NCBI GenBank assembly: GCA_946902875.1
Contig: OX336339.1
Span: forward strand, 20,119,349 to 20,183,348
Reading direction: 5' to 3'
Source of the DNA: Nematopogon swammerdamellus
Lineage: Eukaryota > Arthropoda > Insecta > Lepidoptera > Adelidae
Length of the DNA: 64,000 nucleotides
Shown: positions 12,137 to 22,904 of the stretch, in pieces
Layout: each line of letters starts with the position of its first letter
How positions within the stretch are numbered: position 1 is the first letter of the stretch
Made by a program: the position numbers and the translations under genes
The notes under the pieces: model-generated
The model's database searches: none
Seen by the model: the letters and a program-made list of their open reading frames with translations, nothing else
Told to the model about the DNA's origin: nothing

Positions 12137-12149
12137 CGACAAAAATACT

Positions 12150-12370
12150 CAACACTCAAAACAAGCAGATGGCGCCACAGGCTTTTATACATTGCAATGT
12201 GAGGTGCTGTCATTTCCCCACCGTAAATTGCGATCGACCTCATTGAGGTTTCTCTTCGAAGACCATGCCACCTGAGCGGATAGGCGGATATTATTGATAG
12301 CGGATAGATACGGATACCTCCGTGCGCGAGTAAAACTCGCACTTGACAGATTTTTTAATCTGGTGTGCGT
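12150..12370 (+). repeat. Interspersed repeat A, 3' part
   Basis: It contains CAGATGGCGCCACAGGC, GGCGGATATTATTGATAGCG and GTGCGCGAGTAAAACTCGCA, the 3' blocks of the abundant repeat here called A. The same blocks recur at 13925-14050 and, inverted, at the window end (63950-64000). Confidence 0.6.
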
Positions 12371-12424
12371 TTGTACCGCCTTCAACTCAATTATTTAATA
12401 ATTTTTAGTTCTAAGTAGGTACTT

Positions 12425-12825
12425 TGGTTTTTTAGGGTTCCCTATCCGGTACGGGACCCTATTACTAGGCCTACGCCGTCTGTCTGTCTGTCCGTCCGTC
12501 TGTCCGAGGGCTGTATCTCTTGAACCGTAATAGGTAGCCCGTTGAAATTTTCACAGAATATGTGTTATGTATTTATTATGGCCGATATAACAACAAATAA
12601 TAAAAATAAGAAAACGTAAAAAAATCTCGGGGGTTCCCATATAAGAAAGCAAAAAGCGCGCGCCAGATTATGATGATTTATGAAGCATTTTAACTAATTT
12701 AACTAATATGAAGCATTTCATAACACGCCATCTAGATGGCGTTAGTGTGGCGCTAGCCATGACATGGCGATACGGAACCCTCGGTGCGCGAGTTCGACTC
12801 GCACCTGGCCGGTTGTTTTAAGTCG
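12425..12825 (+). repeat. Interspersed repeat A, near full copy
   Basis: The order of blocks is a GGGTTCCCTATCC/GGGACCC start, a TGTC/CGTC-rich run, CTCTTGAACCGTAATAGGTA, TTGAAATTTTCACAGAATAT and GGCGATACGGAACCCTCG. It ends with the hairpin GCGAGTTCGACTCGC and TGGCCGG. No protein is encoded. It is a very common lepidopteran-type interspersed repeat whose transposition class I cannot assign with certainty. Confidence 0.65.
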
Positions 12826-12989
12826 GTTCACTGTTTTAAAACAGTTTTTAGTATTGTTGACCGATTTTAGAGCCCAAATCGCTCGGTTTTACCATACAGT
12901 CTCTTGCGTTCGGCGGACGATCGCAGTGCAGCTCGCAACTCACAATCAACATGCTGTTGTTGAATTGGATGCACGGACATCATCGCACC

Positions 12990-13305
12990 TAGGCTTGCCA
13001 GACGTCCGGATTTGTCCGGACATGTCCGGTTCTTTACCCTTCCGTCCGGGTTACGCCCGGACTTCAGATTTGTCCGGACTTTCAAGATTGATGAACTAAT
13101 CATTCCTATTACTGCAGTGGAGGGAGACTCTGAAATTATTATTATAAAATTGTAATCGGAAAATATTGCATTTAGTACAAAGGTTCATACGAATCATGTG
13201 GCATGATTCGTTAGGACATTTTGTACTAAATGCAATATTTTTCGAAAGTCCGGATTTTTTTCTCTACGTTATTCGGATTTTTATATATTTCATCTGGCAA
13301 CCCTA
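12990..13305. mobile_element. hAT-like MITE, 316 bp
   Basis: The ends are inverted repeats: TAGGCTTGCCAGA on the left and the complement of TAGGGTTGCCAGA on the right (12 of 13 identical). They are flanked by ATCGCACC (12982-12989) and ATCGCATC (13306-13313), an 8-bp target duplication with one mismatch, as hAT transposases make. The interior carries repeated GTCCGGA motifs (13003-13080) and a hairpin (about 13157-13251) whose arms contain ATTGCATTTAGTACAAA. No transposase is present. Confidence 0.75.
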
Positions 13306-13313
13306 ATCGCATC

Positions 13314-13690
13314 GAAACTCGAAAAGTACTCGTAGGTAATTTAGGCCATAAAGTTTAGATATTTCTTGCGAAATACATAACACGAGTACGTCGACAGATA
13401 CGTAGCGAGCAAAAGCTAGGATGCATAATTTAGGCATCGCTAACCATTTTTGAAGCCTGACCCACCCATTGTAATGAAATGATCTTTGTATGACGACCCT
13501 GACACATCGCTTAAAATGCACGAGCTAACGAACAAAACAGCCAGCCCGTTGCATATGTATTTATTATTATTATTTCTACCGAAATTTGAACTATACACGT
13601 GCTGTTAGGTCACCTTGACCGATTGGAACATCAGCCCAATTCCTCAAGGAACGAGCCAGATTAATATACTAACGTGTAAGTTGTGTGATT
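13314..13690. other. Unique sequence
   Basis: No gene or repeat recognised. The minus-strand open frame over 13303-13521 has no family motif. Confidence 0.35.
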
Positions 13691-13694
13691 TATT

Positions 13695-14055
13695 TTTTAG
13701 GTTTCCGTATTCCGTACGGAAGCCTATTACTAGGCCTCCGCTGTCTGTCTGTCCGTCCGTCCGTCAAAATTTTCACAGAATATGTGTTACTATGGCCACA
13801 GAATATTTAATAGGTACTATCGTACTATGGCGGAAATAACAACAAATAATAAAAAAAAGAAAACGTTAAAAATAAAGGGGGGCTCCCATACAATAAACGT
13901 GCGAAAAATCGATTAGTCACGCTACTGAATAATAGATGGCGCCACAGGCTTTCATACATTGCATTGTTGAAAGACAAAAGATAGGCGGATATTATTGATA
14001 GCGGATAGATACGGAAACCTCCGTGCGCGAGTAAAACTCGCACTTTTTTATTATT
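13695..14055 (+). repeat. Interspersed repeat A, near full copy
   Basis: GGTTTCCGTATTCCGTACGG, a TCTGTCCGTCC run, TTTTCACAGAATATGTGTTA and GCGGATATTATTGATAGCGG appear in order, ending with GTGCGCGAGTAAAACTCGCA. It resembles the 12425 copy at its start and the 12150 copy at its end. Confidence 0.65.
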
Positions 14056-14079
14056 ATTTGTTAGGATATCCGCTATAAA

Positions 14080-14164
14080 ATAACAATATTCTATAAAAAT
14101 TTCAACTTATTGCGGTTCCAAATATACAGCCATCAGACGGACAGACAGACGGCGCGTAGGCTTG
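14080..14164 (-). repeat. Interspersed repeat A fragment
   Basis: On the minus strand the TACGCGC..GTCTGTCTGTCCGTC run, the GGCTGTAT block and the TTGAAATTTT block are preserved. It abuts a SINE at 14165. Confidence 0.5.
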
Positions 14165-14285
14165 GTTTTTTTCTATGGAAACTGACACGTTTGGCTACAT
14201 CACCTCCAACAGCCGTGACGTCAGTCCATAACACCGGGTGAACTAGGTGCCATGTCAGTGCTTCCCTTCATTTCATGGGTAATAC
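14165..14285 (-). mobile_element. SINE 3' part with poly(A)
   Basis: A T run (the poly(A) tail of a minus-strand insertion) is followed by CTATGGAAACTGACACG, GGCTACATCACC and GGTGAACTAGGTGCCATGTC, the 3' half of the 5S/tRNA-head SINE family. It is 5'-truncated. Confidence 0.65.
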
Positions 14286-14289
14286 TAAT

Positions 14290-14455
14290 AATAAGGCTTC
14301 CGTATTTCCGGCATTTCCGTATCCACACGGAAGCTTATTTATTACTAAGCCTACGCCCCGTCTGTCCGTCCGTCTAAATAAAAACCGGCCATAATTACGT
14401 GGTGGTACGGAAAACTCGGTGCGCGTGTCCGACTCGCACTTGGCAGGTTTTTAAT
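14290..14455 (+). repeat. Interspersed repeat A, internally deleted
   Basis: A GGCTTCCGTATTTCC start, CCTACGCCCCGTCTGTCCGT and the GGTGCGCGTGTCCGACTCGC end remain, while the middle of the repeat is missing. Confidence 0.55.
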
Positions 14456-15450
14456 AAGATCCCACAGCAGCTATTAGATGGTTTCAGCATATCGCTGGTA
14501 GACATCGCATTCTCATTGCAGTCCACTCGCTCGAGCGAGACGAAGAGGCCCGCCCGAGGGGAGCGCGGGGCGGCGGCGCGGCGGTGCGGGGAGCGCGGGG
14601 CGGGCGGAAGCACGCTCGAGTTATGTGGGTAACCTTGGACGAACAATGGGTAATTTTAATGTTATCAATTTGGAGTTGTTGGGCAGGCGCATCTTAAGTA
14701 GGTGGGTGGGTAATTCGGTCTTTGAAAATAACCGCCGCATTTTCAAGGCTTGCGTTCACAAGACGATCGAAATCCCGGTCTGGAAAATATACAGCGATAG
14801 GAATCGTGTTTTATTAACTTGTTGCAGCCTACTTTTCTTTCTCCACAAACATTTTCAAACAGAAAACACAGTAAGCACACGAGAATTGTAAAGGCGGGCT
14901 TATACCTTGAAGAGATCTCTTCCAGTCAACCTTTGGGTGTTTGAATCGCTAAAAGTAAAAGATGTGTGTTGTAGGTAGAGAGCAATGATATTTTAGCTTA
15001 TATATAATATCATTGGTAGAGAGACTAATAAATACATTGAATACATTGAAAATACACATGCATGCACGTAGCGTTAAGATGACGGGGGGGAGTCAGCGCT
15101 TAGCCTTGACGGTTAAGAATAGCAATGAATGTGGTTTTATTTGGGTTTTATTGTGTGCGAATGTTGTCCACTTCAACTATGTGCGCTTGGTACCTAACAC
15201 TCAGTGGCCGGCATTTGGTTCCAGATTAGGTGTTCTTCTGAATTTGATGGCATTGGGAACGAAGACCACCGTTTTTTTAAGGTCAGGGTATCTACGAAAC
15301 AGACGACAGGCGGTAATCTGAATAATTATACTTTATTCTGGGAAAACTACGTGTGTACAAATCGAGTTCCATTACGCGACTCTTTCGCTTCAACACACGT
15401 GTGATAGATTTCTAATTAGGTACCTATATTTACAGTTTTATTATAACCAA
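14456..15450. other. Mostly unique; GC patch and LINE tail trace
   Basis: 14525-14620 is a very GC-rich patch with repeated GGGGAGCGCGGGGCGG. 14888-14965 contains AGTCAACCTTTGG..TGTTTGA, a block shared with LINE tails at 42240-42300, 57880 and 61625. No host coding sequence is supported in the rest, although open frames occur at 14625-14891 and 15013-15321. Confidence 0.4.
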
Positions 15451-15451
15451 T

Positions 15452-15760
15452 AGAAAACCCCCGACCTCATAAAAACTCATTTTTTCAAAAATTTACTTCC
15501 GTTTAGTTATTTAAAGGAGTCGAGGGGAGGGACCATCCGTGAGACCAAATTTTTTGATTACTTCATAATCACTTCATTACTTGATTATGATTGATTACTA
15601 ACATAGCAAGAACAATCCCGGTTAACCAGCTTTCTAATTAAAAAAAACGCATCCAAATCAGCCCATCCGTTTGAGAGCTACGATGCCACAGACAGACACA
15701 TACAGACAGACGGAGGAGTCAAACTTATAACACCCCAAAGAGAAAGGAGCGCAGCGACGT
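15452..15760 (+). mobile_element. MITE family with CCCCCGAC end, diverged copy
   Basis: It begins AAACCCCCGACC and contains AAACGCATCCAAATCAGC, GAGAGCTACGATGCCACAGA and GTCAAACTTATAACACCCC. These blocks are shared in order with 29803-30262, 38717-39192 and 47715-48013. The inverted-repeat head seen in two of those copies is decayed here. Confidence 0.55.
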
Positions 15761-15841
15761 AATACAATCTCTTTGTAACACCAAAAGATATATAATAAAT
15801 AACACACCCCTCTTTTTCGTATCGCTCGCTGCGGTCAACAT

Positions 15842-16744
15842 GGCGACTACTGTCGACAACGAATGGACGTGTTTACACGGTAGACTTTAGTCCCCCGCTG
15901 CCCCCTGAGACCTAGTGACTCGACAAAAATCGACTGTGTATTCTGTAAATACCCCATCCTCTGGAAGGTTTGGCGACTACTGTCGACAACGAATGGACGT
16001 GTTTACACGGTAGACTTTAGTCACCCGCCGCCGCGCCGTGAGACCTAGTGACTCGACAAAAATCTACTGTGTATTCTGTAAATACCCCATCCTCTGGAAG
16101 GTTTGGCGACTACTGTCGACAACGAAAGGACGTGTTTACACAGTAGACTTTAGTCACCCGCCACCGTGAGACCTAGTGACTCGACAAAAATCGACTATGT
16201 ATTCTTTAAATACCCCACCCTCTGGAAGGTTTGGCGACTACTGTCGACAACGAATGGACGTGTTTACACGGTAGACTTTAGTCACCCGCCGCCGTGAGAC
16301 CTAGTGACTCGACAAAAATCTACTGTGTATTCTGTAAATACCCCATCCTCTGGAAGGTTTGGCGACTACTGTCGACAACGAATGGACGTGTTTACACGGT
16401 AGACTTTAGTCACCCGCCACCGTGAGACCTAGTGACTCGACAAAAATCTACTGTGTATTCTGTAAATACCCCATCCTCTGGAAGGTTTGGCGACTACTGT
16501 CGACAACGAATGGACGTGTTTACACGGTAGACTTCAGTCACCCGCCACCGTGAGACCTAGTGACTCGACAAAAATCTACTATGTATTCTATAAATACCCC
16601 ACCCTCTGGAAGGTTTGGCGACTACTGTCGACAACGAATGGACGTGTTTACACGGTAGACTTTAGTCACCCGCCACCGTGAGACCTAGTGACTCGACAAA
16701 AATCGACTATGTATTCTGTAAATACCCCACCCTCTGGAAGGTTT
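15842..16744 (+). repeat. Tandem array, 7 units of ~128 bp
   Basis: Units start with GGCGACTACTGTCGACAACG at 15842, 15972, 16105, 16233, 16361, 16489 and 16617. The first two units are 130 and 133 bp, with extra bases in a CCGCCGCC patch; the following three are 128 bp, and the array ends near 16744. Units differ at few positions. Each unit contains GTCGAC and an AGTCAC..GTGACT inverted pair. Short frames that cross the array are not genes. Confidence 0.9.
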
Positions 16745-18064
16745 GGGTTGGGAATGTTTGGGAGGGTTTCTTAGTTTCTTAGTAAGGGGAATGGAAGGAT
16801 CTGGAAGGGGCCCGACGACGCTCCGCATGACTGCCGCGCCGGCCAGGCCACGCATGACGCGCCATCAGATACTAGCACAACATAACACGACGCATTTAGT
16901 TCCAGAGTAGAGTTGTAAAAACACGGTATGATTCAATAAGACACGGTTTAATACCGGTATAATACCAATAGATCACCGTGACTTTGGTGACTAACCACAT
17001 TCGTGAACTAATCAAGTTTGTGCTCCAATATATGGAGTTTGTACTGACTTAGCTGACAAGTATTATGCTAAATATCACTATCTTGACTATGTTAACTTGC
17101 AATATATACTCGCAACATGATTCTTCCCATTTGAAGTGTTTAAGACTTGAAAATGTTGCCAGACCTCGCACGCAGTGTGCGGCATTTTGATTTTCGCGGG
17201 GATGTGTCGCGCGCGTGGCGTATGTATTGCTTTACGGAATGACAGAATCAGACTGACTGGTGGCAACAAAAAAATCAAAGCACAGCCGCTCAAGCTGCAA
17301 GTCCTTCTGTAAAGAGAGAGACCGAATGCACAAAGCGACTGCCTGCCGCCGCTAGCGCCGACAAAGGGGTGCGTATGTACGCGGAGCGCTGCGCAGCGCG
17401 GCGCGGAGCGTGCTCTCTTTGGCGGTGCGGGCGGATTCTTTGATTCGGTCGGACGCAGCGCAGGTGTTCGTTAGTTGTATGTATGTATGTACTCACCAGC
17501 AAACTAAAAATCAACCTTAAGGCGCAAATAATAGTGAACGCGGCCTTGAATTTCGGCCACGTCGTCGGTGGGGAAAGGGCGAGGATCCCCGCGAAACTAA
17601 TAGGTAGCTGTGAGTCGAGCTCAGCAACAGATACGAAAATTTTAACGCATTAGTGAAGTTGCATGTAGCGCAGCGCGAAAGGGCTTGCCTACGACCCGAT
17701 AGGTCATCGTTTCAAATCTTGAAGATTTTTTATATCATGGGCAAATATGTTTAAATCATGGGAAAGTGGTCAAGTTCAAGTCGAGCTCGCGTAAAGAGGG
17801 TTCCGTGGCAACCCGTTTTCTGCGAGAACTAGAAGGCTTAGGATTTTTTGACGAAACTTCGTATACCTAGTGGTAGTGTATATCGTGGAGTAACTTTTTT
17901 TTTTAAAAGATCATATCTCGAGTACCGCTGGCCTAGACCAGACGTGGCACACGTGTAGGTATGAGCGCCACGCCGGCGCGCCTCCGCCGCCGCGCTTTCC
18001 GCCAGGCCGCCGCCGCCGCCTAACGCGGTCGGCGCGCCGAACCGAGCGCGGTCTGTCAGTCTGA
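16745..18064. other. Mixed sequence; traces of dispersed repeats
   Basis: 16930-17005 on the minus strand carries GTTAGTCACCAAAG..CGGTGA, also present at 28054 and 28236. The 17395-17520 region resembles 28105-28190 (CTCTTTGGCG..GCGGGCGG, AATCAACCTTA). 17665-17735 has GGCTTGCCTACG..GTTTCAAATC, vaguely like a tRNA-derived SINE head but too weak to call. 17955-18045 is GC-rich. No gene is supported. Confidence 0.4.
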
Positions 18065-20308
18065 TCGCAGCGAAAGAGGAAGAATGACAGACCCCAAGCG
18101 TTGGAACAGGCAATGACTGAATATAGAACGCTGAGACGAAAGTATAAGAGCCTGATTGAGGAAGCGAGAATGAAAGACCTCCGGAAGCAGGCCACCATTG
18201 ACGGAAACGAAGCACCCTGGGGAATAGCATACCGCACAGCACAAGGGAGGCGGCCAACGATGGAGAATGTTGTCATTGGTGTGACACACGGAGGCACATC
18301 CCCATCTGAGGTGTCATCCGCCATGGACAATCTGTTGCACGCGCTTTGCCCGGACGACAACCCCCTCCGGGACACCCCTCAGCACACGAGGATACGTGGG
18401 CTTGCCCTAGTGCCCCCGAGTGGTGAGGGGGCCCCGCCGGCTACAATGGAGGAGCTGGGAGCGATCATAAAAGACCTCCCAGACACAGCCCCGGGAATAG
18501 ACGGTATTACAGCCACAATCGTAAAGAAAGCCTGGGAGGTCATAAACTGGGAGCTTCTAACGACGTTCAACAAGTGCATGGCGGCCGGCCTCTTCCCCGA
18601 CTGCTGGAAGGACGGGAGGCTTATCGTTCTCCCCAAGGGGAACGGTAAGCCTGCATCAGACCCCAAGGCCTATAGACCTGTTACCCTCCTCCCGATCCTA
18701 GGGAAGATATTGGAGAGGCTTATGGTCCGGCGGCTGGAATGCGTGAGCATGCGGCTGTCGGCCCACCAGCACGGATTCGTCAAGGGGAAATCGACCGTGA
18801 GCGCTGTCACCGAGCTGATGAGCAGGGCGAAGACCACGCGGCGGTAATACCTCCAGGTCGTCTTTTTAGACATTTCCGGCGCCTTTGATAACGCCTGGTG
18901 GCCGATGATCTTGGTCAAGGCACGGCGGCTGGGATGCCCCCCCAACATCTATCGGATGCTGTTGGGGTATTTCGCGAAACGCCGAGTCGGGCTGTTCTGC
19001 GGCCACCGGGTGAGATGGAAGCGCTCAACGATGGGATGCCCGCAGGGATCGGTCCTTGGCCCGCTTCTCTGGAACATACTGCTCGACGACTTGCTGTGCC
19101 TTCCCATGCCAGACGGTTGCCACGTCGCGGCCTATGCCGACGACGTGGTCCTATCAGTGGAAGCGGATGCTCGTGCGGGGATCGAGAGCAGGGCTGCAGC
19201 AGCTCTCGAGTTAATGGCAGACTGGGGCCGAGTTAACCGACTGGCCTTCGCGCCAAACAAATCAAAAACTATGACGGTGAAGGGGCGGTTCGTCAACCGA
19301 CCGCCAACGGTCCGCATGGGAGGGACGAGCATCAAGTCGGAACTCACAACAACATTTCTTGGCCTAGAGGTCGACCAGACGTTTAGCTTCGCGCAGCACG
19401 CGCGAGTTATCGGGGAGAAGGCGAACAAATCATTCGGCAAAATGTCCCGGGTGTCGAGGGCATCCTGGGGCATCCAATATAAGACGCTGAAAATTATATA
19501 CACGGGCACCTGGGTCTCCACGGTGACTTACGCTGCTGCGTGCTGGTTCGACCGAGCCGGACAGCATGCCGTGCGTAGTCCGTTGTTACGCGCGCAGAGG
19601 CAGGCCTTGGTCCTTCTGACCAAGGCTTACAGGACAAACAGCACAGCGGACCTACCGGTCCTTGCGGGCGTCCTCCCCGGAGACCTGGAGGTGCTCCAGG
19701 CTGGGAGGACGTGGTGCGCAAAGGAACGGGCGGGGAGCCGGGAGGAATTCCTGAGTAGCAGGCGAGCCATCAGGCAAGAGGTCTTAGACCTCTGGCAGGA
19801 GAGGTGGGACGCGGCCACGACAGGTAGGCACCTCCACAGGTTCTTTCCACACGTCGGGGTGAGGCTGAGAAGTCACTGGGTGCAACCAGACCACCGAACG
19901 TCGCAGCTCCTCACAGGACATGGCAACTTCCGGGGTAAGCTGTATGACCTGGGACTGGCTGAGAGTGAGATGTGCGAATGCGGGACCGGAAGAGAGGATG
20001 CCGACCACGCCGTATGGCACTGCGTGCTATACGAGAATGAAAGGGACAGTATGGTGGCAGAGGTGACCGCGCGGAACGGGGGGCCGGTGTACTACGCGGA
20101 CCTCGTCTCGTCGGAGGAGAACTTCTCCGCATTCAAGAGATTCGCAGCCGGGTGGTTCCGGAAACGGGCTGACATAGGGGCCGACAGAACTTTTGCGGAC
20201 GAACTGACGACGGGGGACGAGCACGCTGGGGACGCAGACGACCACGACAGAACGGGACACGCAGCGCACGACGGACTCGACAGGACGGGACGTGACGGCG
20301 ACGTGTAG
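18065..20308 (+). pseudogene. R1-clade LINE reverse transcriptase, 5'-truncated, one stop
   Basis: This frame encodes the reverse transcriptase and C-terminal region of an R1-like non-LTR retrotransposon. The N-terminal endonuclease is missing, so the insertion is 5'-truncated. Counting from 18065, RPVTLLPILGKILERLM lies near residue 204, FLDISGAFDNAW near 266, MGCPQGSVLGPLLWN near 323 and the catalytic AYADDVV at about 356-362. A C-terminal CxC..H..C knuckle follows at 637-653 (CECGTGREDADHAVWHC). A single TAA at 18845-18847 breaks the frame just before the LDISGAFD motif; the frame continues unchanged after it to TAG at 20306. This is a relatively young, non-functional copy. Identification is by motif order, which is secure for the clade but not for the family. 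Confidence 0.9.
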
Positions 20309-20989
20309 CCCAGGGGGGACAGCTCACCTGTCTCCGCCCTAGCCAAAAAGAATAGTGGCCGAAAAACAGAACAGCAGAAGTCGTCGTAACCGAAAAGAGC
20401 AGCGGGAAAAGAGGGGTGGCTGTCAGCGCCCCCACGACGCAGGGCGAGGCATGGTGAGCTCCGCTAGAGTACTAAAATAGGCGCGAGGACCGACTGACGT
20501 ACGCAGACGCTGGGGCGAATTGGGTCGCGAGGACCGGGTAGACAAGTCGCTGTCTTGTGACGTTGTCTCCCATCAGGGACGCAGACTGACGGACGCATGA
20601 CGTAGATGGGGGCAATCTTCGGAGTCGGTGCACTCCAAGGGGGGGACTCAGAACGCCTTTATGAGTCCCTCCAAGTGGGAGGCTGGACCGCAATCAATGC
20701 GCGTCACCTGAGCCAGACCATCGGCTCAGGCAGCGGGCCTCCCTGCGTGCAGCGGCTCTCAAATGATTGTTCCATGATGAGGTCGCGGCGCTGTGCGGGT
20801 GCTATGGCCGCAAGGCTGGTGCACTCGGGTCAGTGGCGGGTTAAGATTGATCGCACCGATAGACTTTTCGAAGAAAAAAATATGTTAACACAAAACGATA
20901 TTGTCTTGGTGACCGACTCGGGCTCTACCATTAAAATAGCTACAAATTTAATTAATAAGTATACAGAATCATCTTTATCTTGGACGCGC
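20309..20989 (+). mobile_element. 3' UTR of the R1-like LINE (end uncertain)
   Basis: GC-rich sequence follows the reverse transcriptase stop with no new gene. It changes near 20870-20885 to an A-rich stretch (GAAGAAAAAAATATG) that could be the element's 3' end. No target duplication could be matched, so the boundary is approximate. Confidence 0.45.
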
Positions 20990-22104
20990 TCGCATATGGG
21001 CGCGTTCAGGTAGAAAGCTGGTAGCCGGCGCCGATGTACCAGCGCCGACGGGCGCTGGTCGGCGCCGGTCATGGACGAAATATACTGGACCGATCATACA
21101 TAGGCGAGCGGGAGTAACCACGCACGGGCGTCAGGCTCACTTACTGCCTGAACTGCATCTCGCTCACTCACGAAGGCACTCGATCGCCTTATCTCTTTCT
21201 CCTCTTTAAGTGTGTGTAGGTGAATTCGTAGACGAGGAAAGAAATACTGTGCGACTGCGTGATTGACAGAGATGGAAAAACATCGCATACGCAACGTCCC
21301 CGCTCCCTCGCCGTCTTCTTACCCCTTCCGCGGCGACCCCGGTTGGCTTTGTTGACGACGTTAATGATAAGTCCAGTATATTTCGTCCATGGCGCCGGTA
21401 GTTGCTACATAAAGAAAGCCGGTAGAAGCTGATAAATCTGTGTGACTGAGTAGGTAGGTAGTGTGAAAATGAAAATCTCGGGCTCATCGGATGAAGACCT
21501 TTTTCTATTAGACAATGTGTTTCTCAAACTCAGAAAACATTCCAACATTTATCCACCACGTATCTATTTTGGTGTCTTCTATCTCTTTTATCCCACACTA
21601 CTACAGGTCTACTAAATACTAACGAAATCAAAATGTCAGTACACATTTTTTTACAATTTTAATAAACATTCACGAACAGTGAGACACGTTCGTTTCTCGC
21701 AAACGACAGCGCCGATCCGCGTTTCTCGGAGTTTGTCGGCGCTTATAGGCGCTGGTTCGGCACGAAGTATGGCGACTGTCTGCCTTAACTACCACCGCTG
21801 GTCGGCGCTGGTACATCGGCGCCTGCCACCAGCTTTCTACCTGAACGCGCCCTATGGAGACTGTCTGCGTCAACAACCAGCGCTGGTCGGCCCCGGTCGG
21901 CGCTGGTACATCGGCGCCGGCTACCAGCTTTCTACCTGAACACGCCCTATGGAGATTGTATGCGTCAACAACCAGCGCTGGTCGGCGCCGGTCGGCGCTA
22001 GTACATCGGCGCACGCTAACAGCTTTCTACCGGAACGCGCCCATACAAAGTCGCGCCGCCGACAACGCCGCCGCCGCCGACAATTTTGAGTCGGCGCGCC
22101 GCCG
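20990..22104. repeat. GC-rich repeat block, ~95-bp units
   Basis: Between 21746 and 22050 three units of about 95 bp repeat the order GCGCTGGTCGGCGC, TACATCGGCGCC, CAGCTTTCTACC and GAACGCGCCC; the last block recurs at 21841, 21936 and 22031. One inverted unit lies at 20990-21069, before the P-like MITE. The motifs are self-complementary (GGCGCC, AGCGCTGG). The block was the landing site of both the MITE at 21070 and the Transib at 22105. Confidence 0.75.
21070..21391. mobile_element. P-element-like MITE, 322 bp
   Basis: Perfect 21-bp terminal inverted repeats begin CATGGACGAAATATACTGGA. They are flanked by identical 8-bp duplications, GCGCCGGT, at 21062-21069 and 21392-21399. An 8-bp duplication together with ends starting CATG..GAAATA is what P-superfamily elements show; Drosophila P starts CATGATGAAATA. 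No transposase gene is present. An 8-bp duplication also fits hAT, so the superfamily is inferred from the end sequence. Confidence 0.75.
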
Positions 22105-22140
22105 CACAGTGGGGCGATACCGTAAAAAATGGGACATAGG
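22105..22140 (+). repeat. Left terminal inverted repeat of Transib
   Basis: It starts with the heptamer CACAGTG (22105-22111), continues GGGCGATACCG, has an A run (TAAAAAAT) and ends GGGACATAGG. The matching right end differs at three positions. CACAGTG is the consensus heptamer of vertebrate V(D)J recombination signals. Confidence 0.93.
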
Positions 22141-22477
22141 ATAATTAAATTTTTTTATTTTTATTTCTGAAATTTAAGTACGCTAAATTAATCTACCCAT
22201 CATTAGAAATAACATTCATAGATTCATATTTTCTCATTTAAGCCTTATTTTTCGAGATATACCACTTTTTATTAATTTGTACTATGGAAATTGGGTAACT
22301 TTATTTTTTTTCTCGAAATGCTTAAAATAGCTAGACCCGTGGTTACTAAATAATGATTCCCCAAGGTAAAAAGATTATTACTGTGTAAAAACCGTATCCG
22401 ACGACGTCCGACTTTTCCGTATAATGCCATTTTAATATTATAATAACATTTATTCCTGCAAAGCTCACCTTTATTCT

Positions 22478-22735
22478 TTTTTTTTTTTTTATTGAAACTG
22501 ACACGGTTGGCTACATCACCTACAACGTCCGTGATGTCAGCCCATAGCACCGGGTGAACTAGGTGCCATGTCAGTGCTTCCCCCTTTGATCGTGCCGGCT
22601 ACACTGAACTGGTCGGAGAACACAAACTATTTACATAGCCGTTTCGACCGACGTTTCATTCAGTGCGGTGGTACCAACCCGGGCGGGTTAAACCCTACCA
22701 CCAAGTAAGATTAGGAGGGAAGGGACCTACAGTTT
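22478..22735 (-). mobile_element. SINE inserted in the Transib 5' region
   Basis: A 13-base T run (poly(A) on the minus strand) is followed by ATTGAAACTGACACGG, TGATGTCAGCCC, GGTGAACTAGGTGCCATGTC, the GTCGGTCGAAACGGCTAT complement and finally GGGAAGGGACCTACAG. This is a nearly full body of the 5S/tRNA-head SINE, lacking the head. Its position inside the transposon shows that it came later than the Transib insertion or travelled with it. Confidence 0.75.
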
Positions 22736-22904
22736 TACGAGGAATCCGCTCGAATTACGAGGAATTCACTATATTCGTAACTTTCAGCTATATTCAAATA
22801 ACAAATATTGTTTATTTGCATTGGATGTATATATTTGTATTTTAATGGTAAATATATTTCTCCATATCACCTATATATTTGAACTTGATGAAATGTTTAA
22901 TTTT

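Noticed and set aside
15842..16744. CRISPR-like array
   Set aside because: The repeats are 128-bp tandem units with no alternating short repeats and unique spacers, and the sequence is eukaryotic.
17640..17735. tRNA-derived SINE head
   Set aside because: A GTTTCAAATC block alone is too weak, and no SINE body follows.
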